Source: Saccharomonospora azurea NA-128 (lineage in GTDB: Bacteria > Actinomycetota > Actinomycetes > Mycobacteriales > Pseudonocardiaceae). From it: a stretch of 64,000 nt of DNA. Below the pieces are notes generated by a model, which searched no databases, was not told the origin of the DNA, and was given only the letters and a program-made list of their open reading frames with translations. The position numbers and the translations under genes are program-made. This document shows positions 26,914-36,000 of the stretch, piece by piece (positions within the stretch are counted from its first letter, which is position 1; each line of letters opens with the position of its first letter). The DNA lies in the NCBI RefSeq assembly GCF_000231055.2, contig NZ_CM001466.1:2835768-2899767 (forward strand). Reading direction: 5' to 3'.

Positions 26914-28815
26914 TTACTCGGCGGGAGTTCCCGCCATGACGAGAGGCAATGCCGCGGGCCCACCGGTTTCCATCCGAATGGGGACACCCCAGTCCTGACG
27001 GGTGATGCGGCACACCGGGTGTTCGACATCGGAGGCGCAGCTCGCGGCCTGCGCCACCACCTGGAGGACACCGCCCTCCACACCGTCGGCGAGCGTCACC
27101 GTGCGTTCGAGGTCGGTACCGACCCCACCGCCGTCGACCAGCAGCTCGGGCGGCGAGGCACTCACCTCCAGCCGCGTGGACGGCCCGTAGCGGTCGTCGA
27201 GCTTCTCCCCGGGCGGCGGCACGAACGTCACCGTCAGCCGCACCTCGCCGCTGCCCAGCACCGTGGGCGGACGCCGCACGGCGAGCTCGGCGCCGTCGAC
27301 GACCTCGGTGTCGCCCTCACCGTCGAGCGGCCGCAGGCGGTGCGCCGCCGACTCGACCACGAGCACTCCCGCGTCGGTGACCAGCAGATCGGACGGCTCG
27401 GCGAGGTCGCGCAGCAGCGTGGAGACCTCGCCGGTGGCCGGGTCGAACCGCCGTACGGCACCGTTGTAGGTGTCGGCCACCCCGATCGCACCGTCGGGCA
27501 GCACCGTGACCCCCAGCGGATGCTGCAACAACGCCGTGTCGGCCGCGCCGTCCCGGTGGCCGAAAGTGAACAGGTCCAGCCCCACGGCGGTGTGCACGAC
27601 GTATCCGCCGCCGTCCGTGTCGTCACCGGCGGGCTCCAGGTACCGCAGGGCCGAGGTCTCGGCGTCCACGAACCACAGTCGCTCGCCCGCCACGGCGAGC
27701 CCGGAGGTCTGCGCGAAGAACGCCTCGGCGGCGTCCCCGTCCCGCAGCCCCTCCACGGTGGTGCCCGCGAAGCGCGAGATCGTGCCCTTCACGGGGTCGA
27801 ACAGGCTCAGCGTGTGGTTGCCCGCCATCGCGACCACCACTCCGCCCGCGGCATCCCACCACCGGGCGTCCCAGGGGCTCGTCAGGTCGACCTCGGTGGC
27901 CGGGCCCGAGTCGTCGCCGTCGCGCCACTGCGCGCCCGTGCCGGCCACGGTCCGCACGGAACCCGTCCGCAGGTCGACGCCCCGCAGCAGGTGGTTGGCC
28001 GTGTCGGCGACGATCAGGTGGTAGCCGACCTGGTCGGCCACGTGCGTGGGCAGCAGCGTGAGGCCCGACGGTTCGGCGAAGCGGGCGACGTCGAAAGCGC
28101 CGTCCACGGCACCCCGGTGACCGTCCCCGAACCGGCGCAGCAACGTCTCGGCGTCGGAGGCGAACTCGGCGATCGAGTGGTTCGCCGTGTCCGCGACGAG
28201 CACGCGGCCCTCGGCGGTGACGACGGCCTTCGACGGGAAGCGGAGTCCGTCGATCCGTGCGGCGCCGTCCTCCTCCCGCCGGGCGCGCGCGACCTCGCTC
28301 CAGTCGAGCTCACCCCTGACCAGCGTGCCCTTGCGCTCGTGCACCTCCACCAGCTCGCCGATCACCCGGCGCAGAGCGTCACCGTGGCCCTCACCGGCCG
28401 CGACGTGCACGACATAGCCCTCGGGGTCCACGACGACGAGCGTCGGCCACGCCTTGACGGCGTACTGCTGCCAGAGACTCATGTCCGGGTCGCTCACCAC
28501 CGGATGCTCCACGCCGAGGCGCGCGACCGCGGCGCCCACCGAGTCCCGACCGCCCTCGTGGGCGAACTTCGGGGAGTGCACACCGATGGTGACGAGCACG
28601 TCGGCGAACTCCTCCTCCAGCGGACGGAGCTCGTCGAGCACGTGCAGGCAGTTGATGCACCCGGAGGTCCAGAAGTCCAACAACACGATGCGTCCGCGCA
28701 GTCCGCGCAGCGTCAACGGCTCCCCACCGGTGTTCCACCAGGCGTCGCCGTTCAGTTCGGGCGCGCGGACGCGGGACTTCGACTGCTCAACACTCACACC
28801 CGCAGTGAACAGCAC
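26914..28815 (-). CDS. Thioredoxin-like domain plus NHL-repeat propeller protein
   Basis: A 633-residue protein. Residues about 15-165 are a redoxin/thioredoxin fold with the CxxC site in TSGCINCLHVL near residue 53, and a later AWPTLVVVDPEG cis-proline region. About 195-520 are NHL-type beta-propeller blades (FPSKAVVTAEGRVLVADTANH; GDGDAAEAFFAQTSGLAV; GVTVLPDGAIGVADTYNG). A C-terminal beta domain of about 110 residues follows. Related NHL proteins exist from bacteria to animals (NHLRC2) and lack an agreed activity. No signal peptide is clear, so it is probably cytoplasmic. GTG starts at 28815 and 28797 are both possible. Confidence 0.85.
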   Translation of the reverse strand: MLFTAGVSVEQSKSRVRAPELNGDAWWNTGGEPLTLRGLRGRIVLLDFWTSGCINCLHVLDELRPLEEEFADVLVTIGVHSPKFAHEGGRDSVGAAVARLGVEHPVVSDPDMSLWQQYAVKAWPTLVVVDPEGYVVHVAAGEGHGDALRRVIGELVEVHERKGTLVRGELDWSEVARARREEDGAARIDGLRFPSKAVVTAEGRVLVADTANHSIAEFASDAETLLRRFGDGHRGAVDGAFDVARFAEPSGLTLLPTHVADQVGYHLIVADTANHLLRGVDLRTGSVRTVAGTGAQWRDGDDSGPATEVDLTSPWDARWWDAAGGVVVAMAGNHTLSLFDPVKGTISRFAGTTVEGLRDGDAAEAFFAQTSGLAVAGERLWFVDAETSALRYLEPAGDDTDGGGYVVHTAVGLDLFTFGHRDGAADTALLQHPLGVTVLPDGAIGVADTYNGAVRRFDPATGEVSTLLRDLAEPSDLLVTDAGVLVVESAAHRLRPLDGEGDTEVVDGAELAVRRPPTVLGSGEVRLTVTFVPPPGEKLDDRYGPSTRLEVSASPPELLVDGGGVGTDLERTVTLADGVEGGVLQVVAQAASCASDVEHPVCRITRQDWGVPIRMETGGPAALPLVMAGTPAE

Positions 28816-28843
28816 CCCTCCGACGCCTGTTCCGGCGACCCGC

Positions 28844-29002
28844 TCACGGCGCCCGGGTCGGGCCTCCCGCGGGTTCGGTCAGCGTCACCGTCGGAGGCTG
28901 CGACGGCGCGCGCGAGTCCGACGGAGCGGCCTGCTTGCCCGAGCAGGCGACAAGGCCCGCGACGAGCACGAGAACGGCGACGAACGGCGGCACGAATCGC
29001 AT
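28844..29002 (-). CDS. Small lipoprotein of 52 residues
   Basis: A short gene with a clear lipoprotein signal: MRFVPPFVAV, a hydrophobic core, and lipobox LVAC with the lipidated cysteine at C20, then SGKQAAPSDS and a Pro/Thr-rich tail ending GGPTRAP. The mature part is only about 33 residues. It lies between the thioredoxin-NHL gene (29 bp away) and the large beta-solenoid gene (131 bp away), all on the minus strand, so co-transcription is possible. The ribosome site is weak. Confidence 0.6.
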   Translation of the reverse strand: MRFVPPFVAVLVLVAGLVACSGKQAAPSDSRAPSQPPTVTLTEPAGGPTRAP

Positions 29003-29133
29003 GGTCGGAGTGCTTCACTGAGGCGAGGGGAGGGACACTGGCGTCATCGTCGTCGCCGCTCACGACGTTACGAACCCGCGCCGGCTCCGTGTCGCTCGTC
29101 GCGCTCCCGTGCCAGCTTCCGGCGGTTGCCCGG

Positions 29134-31488
29134 TCAGTTGGCGCTGTTGCGACGCAGCGTCCTCGTCACGCCCGCGGCCACCGTCGTGACCAGCACCCAG
29201 CCCATCGCGATGAACCCGGTCGCCACCCACTTGTCCACACCCGCCATGTGCCACCGGCCCTTGTTGCCGAAATCGGCGATCGGCACCAGCAGGTCGACGG
29301 TGTAGAGCACGGGATTCCACTCCAGACCCGTGTCGTCCATGTTGACGGCGCACCGCTCGCCGTGGACGACGAACCGCTCGGCGTCGTCGGCGCAGTCGTC
29401 GCTACCGAGCCCGAACCAGAGACTGCCGAGCACGAGCAACGCGAGCAACCACGCCAGCGCACGCACGGGCCGGTAGCCGTAGCCGACCATCCACCGCTGC
29501 AACCAGCTCCAGAGCCGCACCCCGCCGCCGAAGAACCAGCGGTACCCGGAGCCGAGCGCCTCGTAGCGGTACTGCTGCTTGCGCATGAGCACCGTGTCGG
29601 CATGCTCCTCGTTGCCGCTCGCCCGCAACATCGCGGCGAACTGGTCGTAGGGGCCGGGACGGTACCCGCGCATCGCGTGCCGCAGCCAGCTCAGGCGCAA
29701 CTCGATCTGCTGGTCGTCCTTCAAAGGCACGGGACTGTCGAGAGCCTCGTAGCGGAAGTCCTCCAGCTCCACACCACCCGTGGCGTACCAGAGCTGCTCG
29801 TTGTCGTGCAGGGTTCCGCACTGCGCGCCACGCAACGACACCCGGCCGTCGGGCACCTCGGTGGGCGTGAGCTCGAACTCCTCGGCCACGGTGTCGCCGG
29901 CGTCGAGGGCGAGCCCGTTCTTACCCGCCGAGAGGCTTGAACCCGCCAGGCACAACTTGCGTTTGATCACGGCACCGTCGAGGGTCACGCCGCCCTCGGC
30001 GGAGAACGAGTCCCCACCCTCGCTGTGCAGGAGGACGCTGCGCGCCACCTGCACCGACCGCAGGTCCACGGCCCAGTCCGCGGAGTCCTCCGGCTCCGGA
30101 TCGGACACCGTGGTGTTCTGCATGTCGATGCTGCCGCCCACCGTCATGCCCTGCAGCCGGATCGTGCCCCGCATCCGGCAGGCACTGAGCATGAGGTTGC
30201 CGGACACGTGACTGCGGCGTGCCGAGAAGACGTCGCGCGACGGGTGCGACAGGCGTGCGTCCCGCACGAACACGTTGCCGCGCACCGTCACGTCGGCCAG
30301 GCGGAACTGCCCCTGCGTCCGCAGTTTGCTGCCCTCGAGGTCGCCGTTGATCTCGCTGCCGTCGAGGTGGATCGCGCGGTCCATGTACGGCGGGTTGAGG
30401 TTGCGCGGCACGGTGACCTTGGCCCCGGCCAGCCGCAACGACCCGCCGACATGCGTGTTCACCATGCGCAGCGTGCCCGTCGCGCGGAGCCCGTCGCCCA
30501 TCTCGACGTTGCCCTCGACGTGCATGCGATCGGCGATGAAGGCGGGGTGCGGATCGACGTACCAGTCACCCGTCTTCCACGCGTCGACGGCGATCTCCCC
30601 CGACGGGTCGACCGCCAACTGCGCGCCCCGGAACACGAGGTCGCCGGCCACCCGCATGCTGGGCATGTAGACCATGCCCTCCGTCGAAAAGGGCCGAGGC
30701 GCACCCGGTCGGTAGTTGTCCACCTCGCACAGCAGGCTCCCCGACACGGCGATGCCGTTGCCGTTCAGCGCGAACCCCTTCGGGTTGGTCAACCGAGCAC
30801 CCGAGAAGTTGACGTTGCCCCCGGCCTTCAGCCCGGGGATGCGGACCTCGCCCTCGGCGGTGAGCCGATAGGCGAGGAAGGCACCGGTGACGTCGAGCCG
30901 GTCGGCCTGCAGCGCCTTGCCGCTCGGATGGTTGATCCGCGTGCCGGTGAGGATCACCGTGCCCTTCACGACGGCGTCGGTGAGGTTCACCGCCGCGTTC
31001 GGCACCCCACGATCGGTCTGCGACGTGAGCACGTCCGTGCCCTGGTCCGGCCTGCTGGTGTCCACCTCGACCCGGCACCGGATGAGCCGGACGTCGTTGA
31101 GGCTGCGGAAGTTACGGGCCTTCAGCCCGGGCAGCCAGCACCGGCGGAACGACAGTCCCAGCAGGTTCGCCTCCCGCACGTCGGGCGGGAACTCGAACCG
31201 GCAGTTCTCGAACCGGAACAACACCATCAGGTCCGCCGCGCGCAGGTCCAGCCTGCCGCGCACGAAACGGTTCTCCAGCGACAGGATCGGCGCGTTCGAC
31301 GCCTGTCGACGCCACCGCAGCAGACCCCGCCCGTCCGGCTCCAGCAACGGCCTCAGCAGATCCTCGGCGTCCACCGTCGCCGCTTCCGGCGGGTCGGGGT
31401 TGAACGGGTCGAAGTCGACCGGCGCCTGGTTGTCCGCGTCCGCGCCGTCCGGACCGCCACCCGGGATGCGTCGCCACTTCGTCGGCAC
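29134..31488 (-). CDS. Large bactofilin-like beta-solenoid protein with C-terminal membrane helices
   Basis: A 784-residue protein, often annotated only as a membrane-associated oxidoreductase in relatives, but I see no redox motif. From about residue 75 to 600 it is built of short beta-strand repeats with the rhythm of right-handed solenoids: VKGTVILTGTRI, VRIPGLKAGGNVNFSGA, MRVAGDLVFRGAQL, MHVEGNVEMGDGL, THVGGSLRLAGAKV, SEINGDLEGSKL, VTVRGNVFVRDARL, SHVSGNLMLSACRM. This pattern is that of bactofilins and polymer-forming repeats. About 620-680 are helical and charged. Two membrane helices (about 693-713 and 752-773) flank an extracytoplasmic loop with two cysteines. Function unknown. Confidence 0.75.
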   Translation of the reverse strand: MPTKWRRIPGGGPDGADADNQAPVDFDPFNPDPPEAATVDAEDLLRPLLEPDGRGLLRWRRQASNAPILSLENRFVRGRLDLRAADLMVLFRFENCRFEFPPDVREANLLGLSFRRCWLPGLKARNFRSLNDVRLIRCRVEVDTSRPDQGTDVLTSQTDRGVPNAAVNLTDAVVKGTVILTGTRINHPSGKALQADRLDVTGAFLAYRLTAEGEVRIPGLKAGGNVNFSGARLTNPKGFALNGNGIAVSGSLLCEVDNYRPGAPRPFSTEGMVYMPSMRVAGDLVFRGAQLAVDPSGEIAVDAWKTGDWYVDPHPAFIADRMHVEGNVEMGDGLRATGTLRMVNTHVGGSLRLAGAKVTVPRNLNPPYMDRAIHLDGSEINGDLEGSKLRTQGQFRLADVTVRGNVFVRDARLSHPSRDVFSARRSHVSGNLMLSACRMRGTIRLQGMTVGGSIDMQNTTVSDPEPEDSADWAVDLRSVQVARSVLLHSEGGDSFSAEGGVTLDGAVIKRKLCLAGSSLSAGKNGLALDAGDTVAEEFELTPTEVPDGRVSLRGAQCGTLHDNEQLWYATGGVELEDFRYEALDSPVPLKDDQQIELRLSWLRHAMRGYRPGPYDQFAAMLRASGNEEHADTVLMRKQQYRYEALGSGYRWFFGGGVRLWSWLQRWMVGYGYRPVRALAWLLALLVLGSLWFGLGSDDCADDAERFVVHGERCAVNMDDTGLEWNPVLYTVDLLVPIADFGNKGRWHMAGVDKWVATGFIAMGWVLVTTVAAGVTRTLRRNSAN

Positions 31489-31604
31489 GCTTCCTCCCTC
31501 GTTCCCGCACCCAGGACGGCAGGATCTCCACCGCCGTCACTGAGACGGTCGCGGGGAGCGACCAGTTCCGTGCGCAGAGTGCGCGACACCTCACGGACGA
31601 GGGA

Positions 31605-32360
31605 CTAGTCCTCGGAGTGCACCGGGTTCAACACGCGGGAGAGGAACGTCTGCGTGCGTTCCTGCTGCGGGTTGCCGATCACCTGCTGCGGCGGCCCCTG
31701 CTCGACCACCACACCGCCGTCCATGAACAGCACGGTGTCGGCGACCTCGCGGGCGAACTGCATCTCGTGGGTGACGACCAGCATCGTCATGCCCTCGTCG
31801 GCGAGCTGGCGCATCACCTTGAGGACGTCGCCCACGAGCTCGGGGTCGAGTGCCGACGTCGGCTCGTCGAAGAGCATCACCGACGGCTCCATCGACAACG
31901 CCCGGGCGATGGCGACCCGCTGCTGCTGCCCGCCGGAGAGCTGCGCGGGCATCGACCCGGCCTTCTCCGCGAGCCCCACCTTGGCGAGGTTGTCCCTCGC
32001 GATGCGCTCGGCCTCCGCCTTGTCGCGCTTGAGCACCTTGCGCTGCGCCACGGTGAGGTTGTCCAGCACGGACAGGTGCCCGAACAGGTTGAAGCCCTGG
32101 AAGACCATGCCGATGCTGCGGCGGGCCCGGTCCAGGTCGCAGTCGGGGTCGGTCAGCTCGAACCCGTTCACCGTGACCGTGCCCGAGTTCGGCTCCTCCA
32201 GCAGGTTCACACAACGCAGCAGCGTCGACTTCCCCGAACCGGAAGGCCCGATGATGCACACGACCTCGCCCCGGCGCACCGACAGGTCGATGCCCTTCAA
32301 CACCTGCAACCGGCCGAACGCCTTGTGCAGGTCCGAGACCTCGACGATCAGGTCACTCAT
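31605..32360 (-). CDS. ATP-binding protein of a polar amino-acid ABC importer
   Basis: A 251-residue ABC ATPase of the GlnQ/HisP type. Walker A is GPSGSGKST (about 38-46), the Q-loop is [15 protein letters not shown], the signature is [15 protein letters not shown], Walker B is [13 protein letters not shown], and the H-loop is VTHEM. It powers uptake of a polar amino acid such as glutamate, glutamine or cystine. The start codon overlaps the permease stop by 1 bp (TGATG). It is the last gene of the SBP-permease-ATPase operon. Confidence 0.93.
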   Translation of the reverse strand: MSDLIVEVSDLHKAFGRLQVLKGIDLSVRRGEVVCIIGPSGSGKSTLLRCVNLLEEPNSGTVTVNGFELTDPDCDLDRARRSIGMVFQGFNLFGHLSVLDNLTVAQRKVLKRDKAEAERIARDNLAKVGLAEKAGSMPAQLSGGQQQRVAIARALSMEPSVMLFDEPTSALDPELVGDVLKVMRQLADEGMTMLVVTHEMQFAREVADTVLFMDGGVVVEQGPPQQVIGNPQQERTQTFLSRVLNPVHSED

Positions 32361-33169
32361 CAGGCCGTCACCTCCAGCCCTCGCTCTTCCTTGCGGCCGC
32401 TGCGGCGCTCCAGGTAGCGCGACAGGTACCCCAGCGGCACCGTGATGATCAGGTAGCACAGGCCCGCGAGCAGGATCGGGGTCAGCGACCCGGTCGCGTT
32501 CAACCCCTCCCTGCCGAACTTCGCGAGTTCGTACTCGTCGCGAGCGAGGCCCAGCAGGTAGATGAGCGACGAGTCCTTCGTCAGCAGGATCAGCTCGTTG
32601 GTCAACGGCGGCAGGATGATCCGGAACGCCTGCGGGATCACCACCGTGATCGTGGTCCTGGTCTGCGACATGCCCAGTGAGCGCGCGGCCTCCACCTGGC
32701 CGTGCGGCACGGCCTGGATACCGGCGCGCAGCGTCTCGGCGATGTAAGCCGAGCCGACCAGCCCCAGCGCGATCGCGGCCGTCGAGTACATGTCGAACCG
32801 GATGTTGAACGCGAGCGGCACCCCGTAGCCCAGCGCGATGAACACCAGCAGCGCCGGGATGCCGCGGAAGAACTCGATGTACAGCGTCGCGAGCCAGCGG
32901 TACGGGCCCACCGACGACAGCTTCATGAGCGCCAGCACCATGCCGATGCCGAGCCCCAGCCCGAAGCCCAACGCCGTGTACACGATGGTGTTGACCAGGG
33001 CCTCGGTGAGGATCGCGGGGAACTGGCTCGACGCCGCCTCGACGTTGAAGAACGCGTTCTTGATCGTGCCCCAGTCCGCGAGCACCCCGATCAGCACGAC
33101 GGCCAGGGCCAGCACCGCGTACTGGATCGCACGAACCATCCGGGCGCGTTGGCGCCGCGACATCGCCAT
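32360..33169 (-). CDS. Permease of a polar amino-acid ABC importer
   Basis: A 269-residue HisM/GlnP-type membrane subunit with about five helices and the EAA coupling loop ([23 protein letters not shown], in part). The [21 protein letters not shown] segment is typical. Only one permease gene is present, so the channel is probably a homodimer. It lies between the binding protein, from which a strong hairpin separates it, and the ATPase, to which it is translationally coupled. Confidence 0.93.
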   Translation of the reverse strand: MAMSRRQRARMVRAIQYAVLALAVVLIGVLADWGTIKNAFFNVEAASSQFPAILTEALVNTIVYTALGFGLGLGIGMVLALMKLSSVGPYRWLATLYIEFFRGIPALLVFIALGYGVPLAFNIRFDMYSTAAIALGLVGSAYIAETLRAGIQAVPHGQVEAARSLGMSQTRTTITVVIPQAFRIILPPLTNELILLTKDSSLIYLLGLARDEYELAKFGREGLNATGSLTPILLAGLCYLIITVPLGYLSRYLERRSGRKEERGLEVTA

Positions 33170-33195
33170 GACGACAAACTCCTCGCTGGGCGTGG

Positions 33196-33236
33196 GTGAG
33201 GGCCCGAACGGTAATCGATCCGTATCGGGCCCTCAC
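33196..33236 (-). promoter_or_regulatory. Intercistronic hairpin between binding-protein and permease genes
   Basis: GTGAGGGCCCGA (33196-33207) pairs perfectly with TCGGGCCCTCAC (33225-33236) around a 17-base interior that itself has ACGG/CCGT. There is no T-tract. Such hairpins often stabilise or partly end the mRNA so that the binding protein is made in excess. Confidence 0.7.
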
Positions 33237-33266
33237 CACTGCCTTCGGTCTTTCGAAGCGGGCCGG

Positions 33267-34085
33267 TTACTTGGTTTCCGGCTTCTTACCGAACCACTTC
33301 TCGTAGATCTCGTCGTAGCGGCCGTCCTGCTTCGCGGCGTCGAGCACCTCGTTCACCTTGGCGAGCAGCGCACCGTTGCCCTTGCGGACGGCGATGCCGT
33401 ACTCCTCGCCGGTCTCGAACTCGGTGGTGACCTCGACGTCCGGGTTGCTCTTGACGAAGTCGTAGAGCACGGAGTTGTCGTTGATGCCCGCGTCGATCTG
33501 GCCGGTCTTCACCGCCGTCTCCAGCAGCGCGAGGTCCTCGAACTGGCGGGTGGTGTAGCCGAACTCCTCCTTGTGCTCCTCGGCGTACTGCTCACCGGTC
33601 GTGCCGAGCTGCACACCGAGGACCTTGCCCTTGAGGTCGGCGAGGTCGGTGATGTCGGAGCCCTTCTTCACCAACAGCGCCTGGTTGGCGTCGTAGTAGC
33701 CCTCCGAGAAGTCCATGACCTTCGCGCGGACGTCGTTGATGGTCATGGCCGCCGCGGCGAGGTCGCACTGGCCGGTGTCGAGAGCGGCCCCGGACTCGAT
33801 GCTCTCGAACGACACGTCCGAGATCTCCTGCTTGACCCCGAGGTCCTCGGCCACGAGGTCGACCAGGTCGACGTCGAAGCCGACGGTCTTGCCGTCCTCG
33901 GTGTACTGGAACGGCTTGTAGGGCAGGTGCGTGCACGTCGTCAACGCGCCCTCTCGCATCAGGGTGATCTCGCCACCGGCCTCGGTGTCGCCGCCGGTGT
34001 TGACCTCCTCCGCGCAGCTCGCCGCGGTGACGGCGAGGGCAAGGGCGGGCAACAAAGTCAACGCCCTGGTGAGTCGACGCGCCAC
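33267..34085 (-). CDS. Lipoprotein substrate-binding protein of the amino-acid ABC importer
   Basis: A 272-residue periplasmic-type binding protein anchored as a lipoprotein: basic start, hydrophobic core, lipobox AASC with C24. The mature part is a family-3 solute-binding fold (YKPFQYTEDGKTVGFDVDLVD; AAAAMTINDVRAKVMDFSEGYYDANQALLV, in part; GVQLGTTGEQYAEE; EEYGIAVRKGN). These proteins bind polar amino acids outside the cell. First gene of the operon; the 103 bp upstream should hold the promoter. The exact ligand cannot be read from the sequence. Confidence 0.92.
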   Translation of the reverse strand: MARRLTRALTLLPALALAVTAASCAEEVNTGGDTEAGGEITLMREGALTTCTHLPYKPFQYTEDGKTVGFDVDLVDLVAEDLGVKQEISDVSFESIESGAALDTGQCDLAAAAMTINDVRAKVMDFSEGYYDANQALLVKKGSDITDLADLKGKVLGVQLGTTGEQYAEEHKEEFGYTTRQFEDLALLETAVKTGQIDAGINDNSVLYDFVKSNPDVEVTTEFETGEEYGIAVRKGNGALLAKVNEVLDAAKQDGRYDEIYEKWFGKKPETK

Positions 34086-34188
34086 GATGTCACTCCTCGT
34101 ATATCCATACCGGCCAGTTCATGCATCCTGCCACCTGGATGCGCTAATGCGCAGCATCGCCTTCGTTACAGACCTGTTGCAACGCGAG

Positions 34189-35616
34189 TCAGCTCGTGGC
34201 GTGAGCGTCCAACACGGTGGCCACCGTCTCGGTGACCCGCTGCGCGTGGTCGAGGTGCAACCACTCGTCGGGCACGTGGGCGTTCGAGTCCGGCCCGAGC
34301 GCACCCGTGACCACGAACTGCGCCTCCGGGTACTTCTCGCCGAGCAGTCCCATGAACGGGATCGACCCGCCGAGGCCGACGTTGCCCCATGGCTTGCCGA
34401 AGATCCGGTCGCTGGCGTGCTCCAGGGCCTTCGTCAGCCACGGAGCCGGTTCGGGCGCGTTCCAGCCGTCGGCGGCCTCGACGCCGGAGAGCTCCACGGT
34501 CGCGTCGTACGGGACGTCGGTGGTGAGCGCCTTGGTGATCGCGTCGAGCGCGGCCTGCGAGTCCGCGGTCGGGGGAAGCCGGAAGCTGAGCGCCAGCGTG
34601 GTGCTCGTCCGCAGCACGTTGCCCGCCTCGGCGGGATCGGGCATCCCGGACGCCCCGATGATCGACAGGCTCGGCCGCCAGGTGTTGTTGAGCAGCAACT
34701 CCACCTCGTCGTCCACCACCGGCTTGGTGGAGGCGTGCCACGGCGTCGTGCCGAGGATCGAGCCGGGAACGGCCTCGATGGTCTCCCTGGCCTCGGCGAC
34801 GCGGTTGGCCGGGATCTCGACGTTGCACTCGGCGAGCCTGATCTCGCCGGTCTCGGAGTTCTCCAGCCGGTCGAGCAACGTGCGGAGCACCCGGAACGAG
34901 CTGGGCACGATCCCGCTGGCCATGCCCGAGTGCTGGGCGGTGTCGAGCACCCGCACCGTCACATGGACCTGCGCCAGCCCGCGCAGGCTCGTGGTCAACC
35001 ACAGCCGCTCGTAGTCGTTGCCGCCCGAGTCGAGGCACACCACGAGCGACACCTCGCCGAGCCGGTCGGAGAGGTGGTCGAGGTAGGCGGGCAGGTCGGG
35101 GCTGCCCGACTCCTCACCGGTCTCCAGCAGCACCACGATGCGCGCGTGGGAGCCGCCCGCCTCGCGCACCGCCGCGAGAGCGGTCGCCGCCGCGTAGCCC
35201 GCGTAGCCGTCGTCGGCGGAGCCCCGCCCGTAGAGCCGACCGTCCCGCACCACCGGAGTCCACGGGCCCAGCCCCTCGGACCAGCCGCCCAGCGGGGGCT
35301 GCTTGTCGAGGTGCCCGTACATCAGGACGGTGCCCTTGTCCTGCGCGCCCTCGGTGGCGGGGACGTCGAGGAGGAGCACCGGGCTGCGGCCGGGCAGGCG
35401 CACGACGTCGACGGTCGCGCCGGGGAGGTCGCGCTCGACGAACCACGCCCGGACGTGCTCCACGGCCGCGTCGAGGTGTCCGGTCTCGGCCCAGTCCGGG
35501 TCGAACGCGGGCGACAGCGCCGGAATCGAGACGAGCGTCGACAAGCTGGGCAGGACGTCGTCGGCCCACATCCGACGCACTGAGTTCTTCACGCTTTCCA
35601 GTTCCACGGAGCCCAT
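34189..35616 (-). CDS. M20-family metallopeptidase (dipeptidase type)
   Basis: A 475-residue zinc peptidase of the M20/M25/M40 clan. Visible metal-site motifs are MYGHLDKQP (His and Asp), LYGRGSADDGYAGY, the catalytic GEESGSPDL pair of glutamates, CLDSGG, and a C-terminal PDEWLHLDHAQR. The dimerisation domain lies at about 215-345. Such enzymes release amino acids from dipeptides or N-acyl amino acids in the cytoplasm. The neighbouring amino-acid importer makes a nutritional role plausible. Confidence 0.9.
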   Translation of the reverse strand: MGSVELESVKNSVRRMWADDVLPSLSTLVSIPALSPAFDPDWAETGHLDAAVEHVRAWFVERDLPGATVDVVRLPGRSPVLLLDVPATEGAQDKGTVLMYGHLDKQPPLGGWSEGLGPWTPVVRDGRLYGRGSADDGYAGYAAATALAAVREAGGSHARIVVLLETGEESGSPDLPAYLDHLSDRLGEVSLVVCLDSGGNDYERLWLTTSLRGLAQVHVTVRVLDTAQHSGMASGIVPSSFRVLRTLLDRLENSETGEIRLAECNVEIPANRVAEARETIEAVPGSILGTTPWHASTKPVVDDEVELLLNNTWRPSLSIIGASGMPDPAEAGNVLRTSTTLALSFRLPPTADSQAALDAITKALTTDVPYDATVELSGVEAADGWNAPEPAPWLTKALEHASDRIFGKPWGNVGLGGSIPFMGLLGEKYPEAQFVVTGALGPDSNAHVPDEWLHLDHAQRVTETVATVLDAHATS

Positions 35617-36000
35617 CGTGCCACCTGCCCCCGACAGTGTCGTTGGTCACATTTCCGTGGTCTGGGTGGCGAGGCGGGCGACGGCGAGAGCCGCGTCCGC
35701 ACCCTCTCGTGCACCACCACGGCGAGCGGGATGCCACTGGTCCCGTCGTTGCTCGCGAATGCGACTTTCGGCTGTTGCAACGTCGGTCTTCCGAGCATTT
35801 CCGCAGTTCAGAACGCTGACACCCACAACGAATCGGCTTCGGGGGCTCTCCACAACGGCCGTTTCCGTGCCAGGATGAGCGCGTGAACCGTCACCGCCGA
35901 CGGTCATCCAGCGCTGCGGACCCAGTTGCGCACCCCGGTGGCCGGCGGCGCGTCGCACGCCGCCACAAGCGGTCGTGCGGCACGACACCAAGGAGATGCG
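35617..36000. other. 384-bp gap upstream of bkdA, no gene seen
   Basis: It separates the divergent M20 peptidase and bkdA genes. Short open frames on both strands have no homology or ribosome site. The sequence is less GC-rich around 35740-35840 (CGAATGCGACTTTCGGCTG and GTTGCAACG), a likely place for the bkd promoter and an Lrp/AsnC-type site. I cannot name a precise operator. AAGGAG at 35988-35993 is the bkdA ribosome site. Confidence 0.5.

Noticed and set aside
26710..29940. A 1076-codon plus-strand frame over the GroES-like, thioredoxin-NHL and solenoid genes
   Set aside because: Antisense to genes with clear families; composition is that of a shadow frame.
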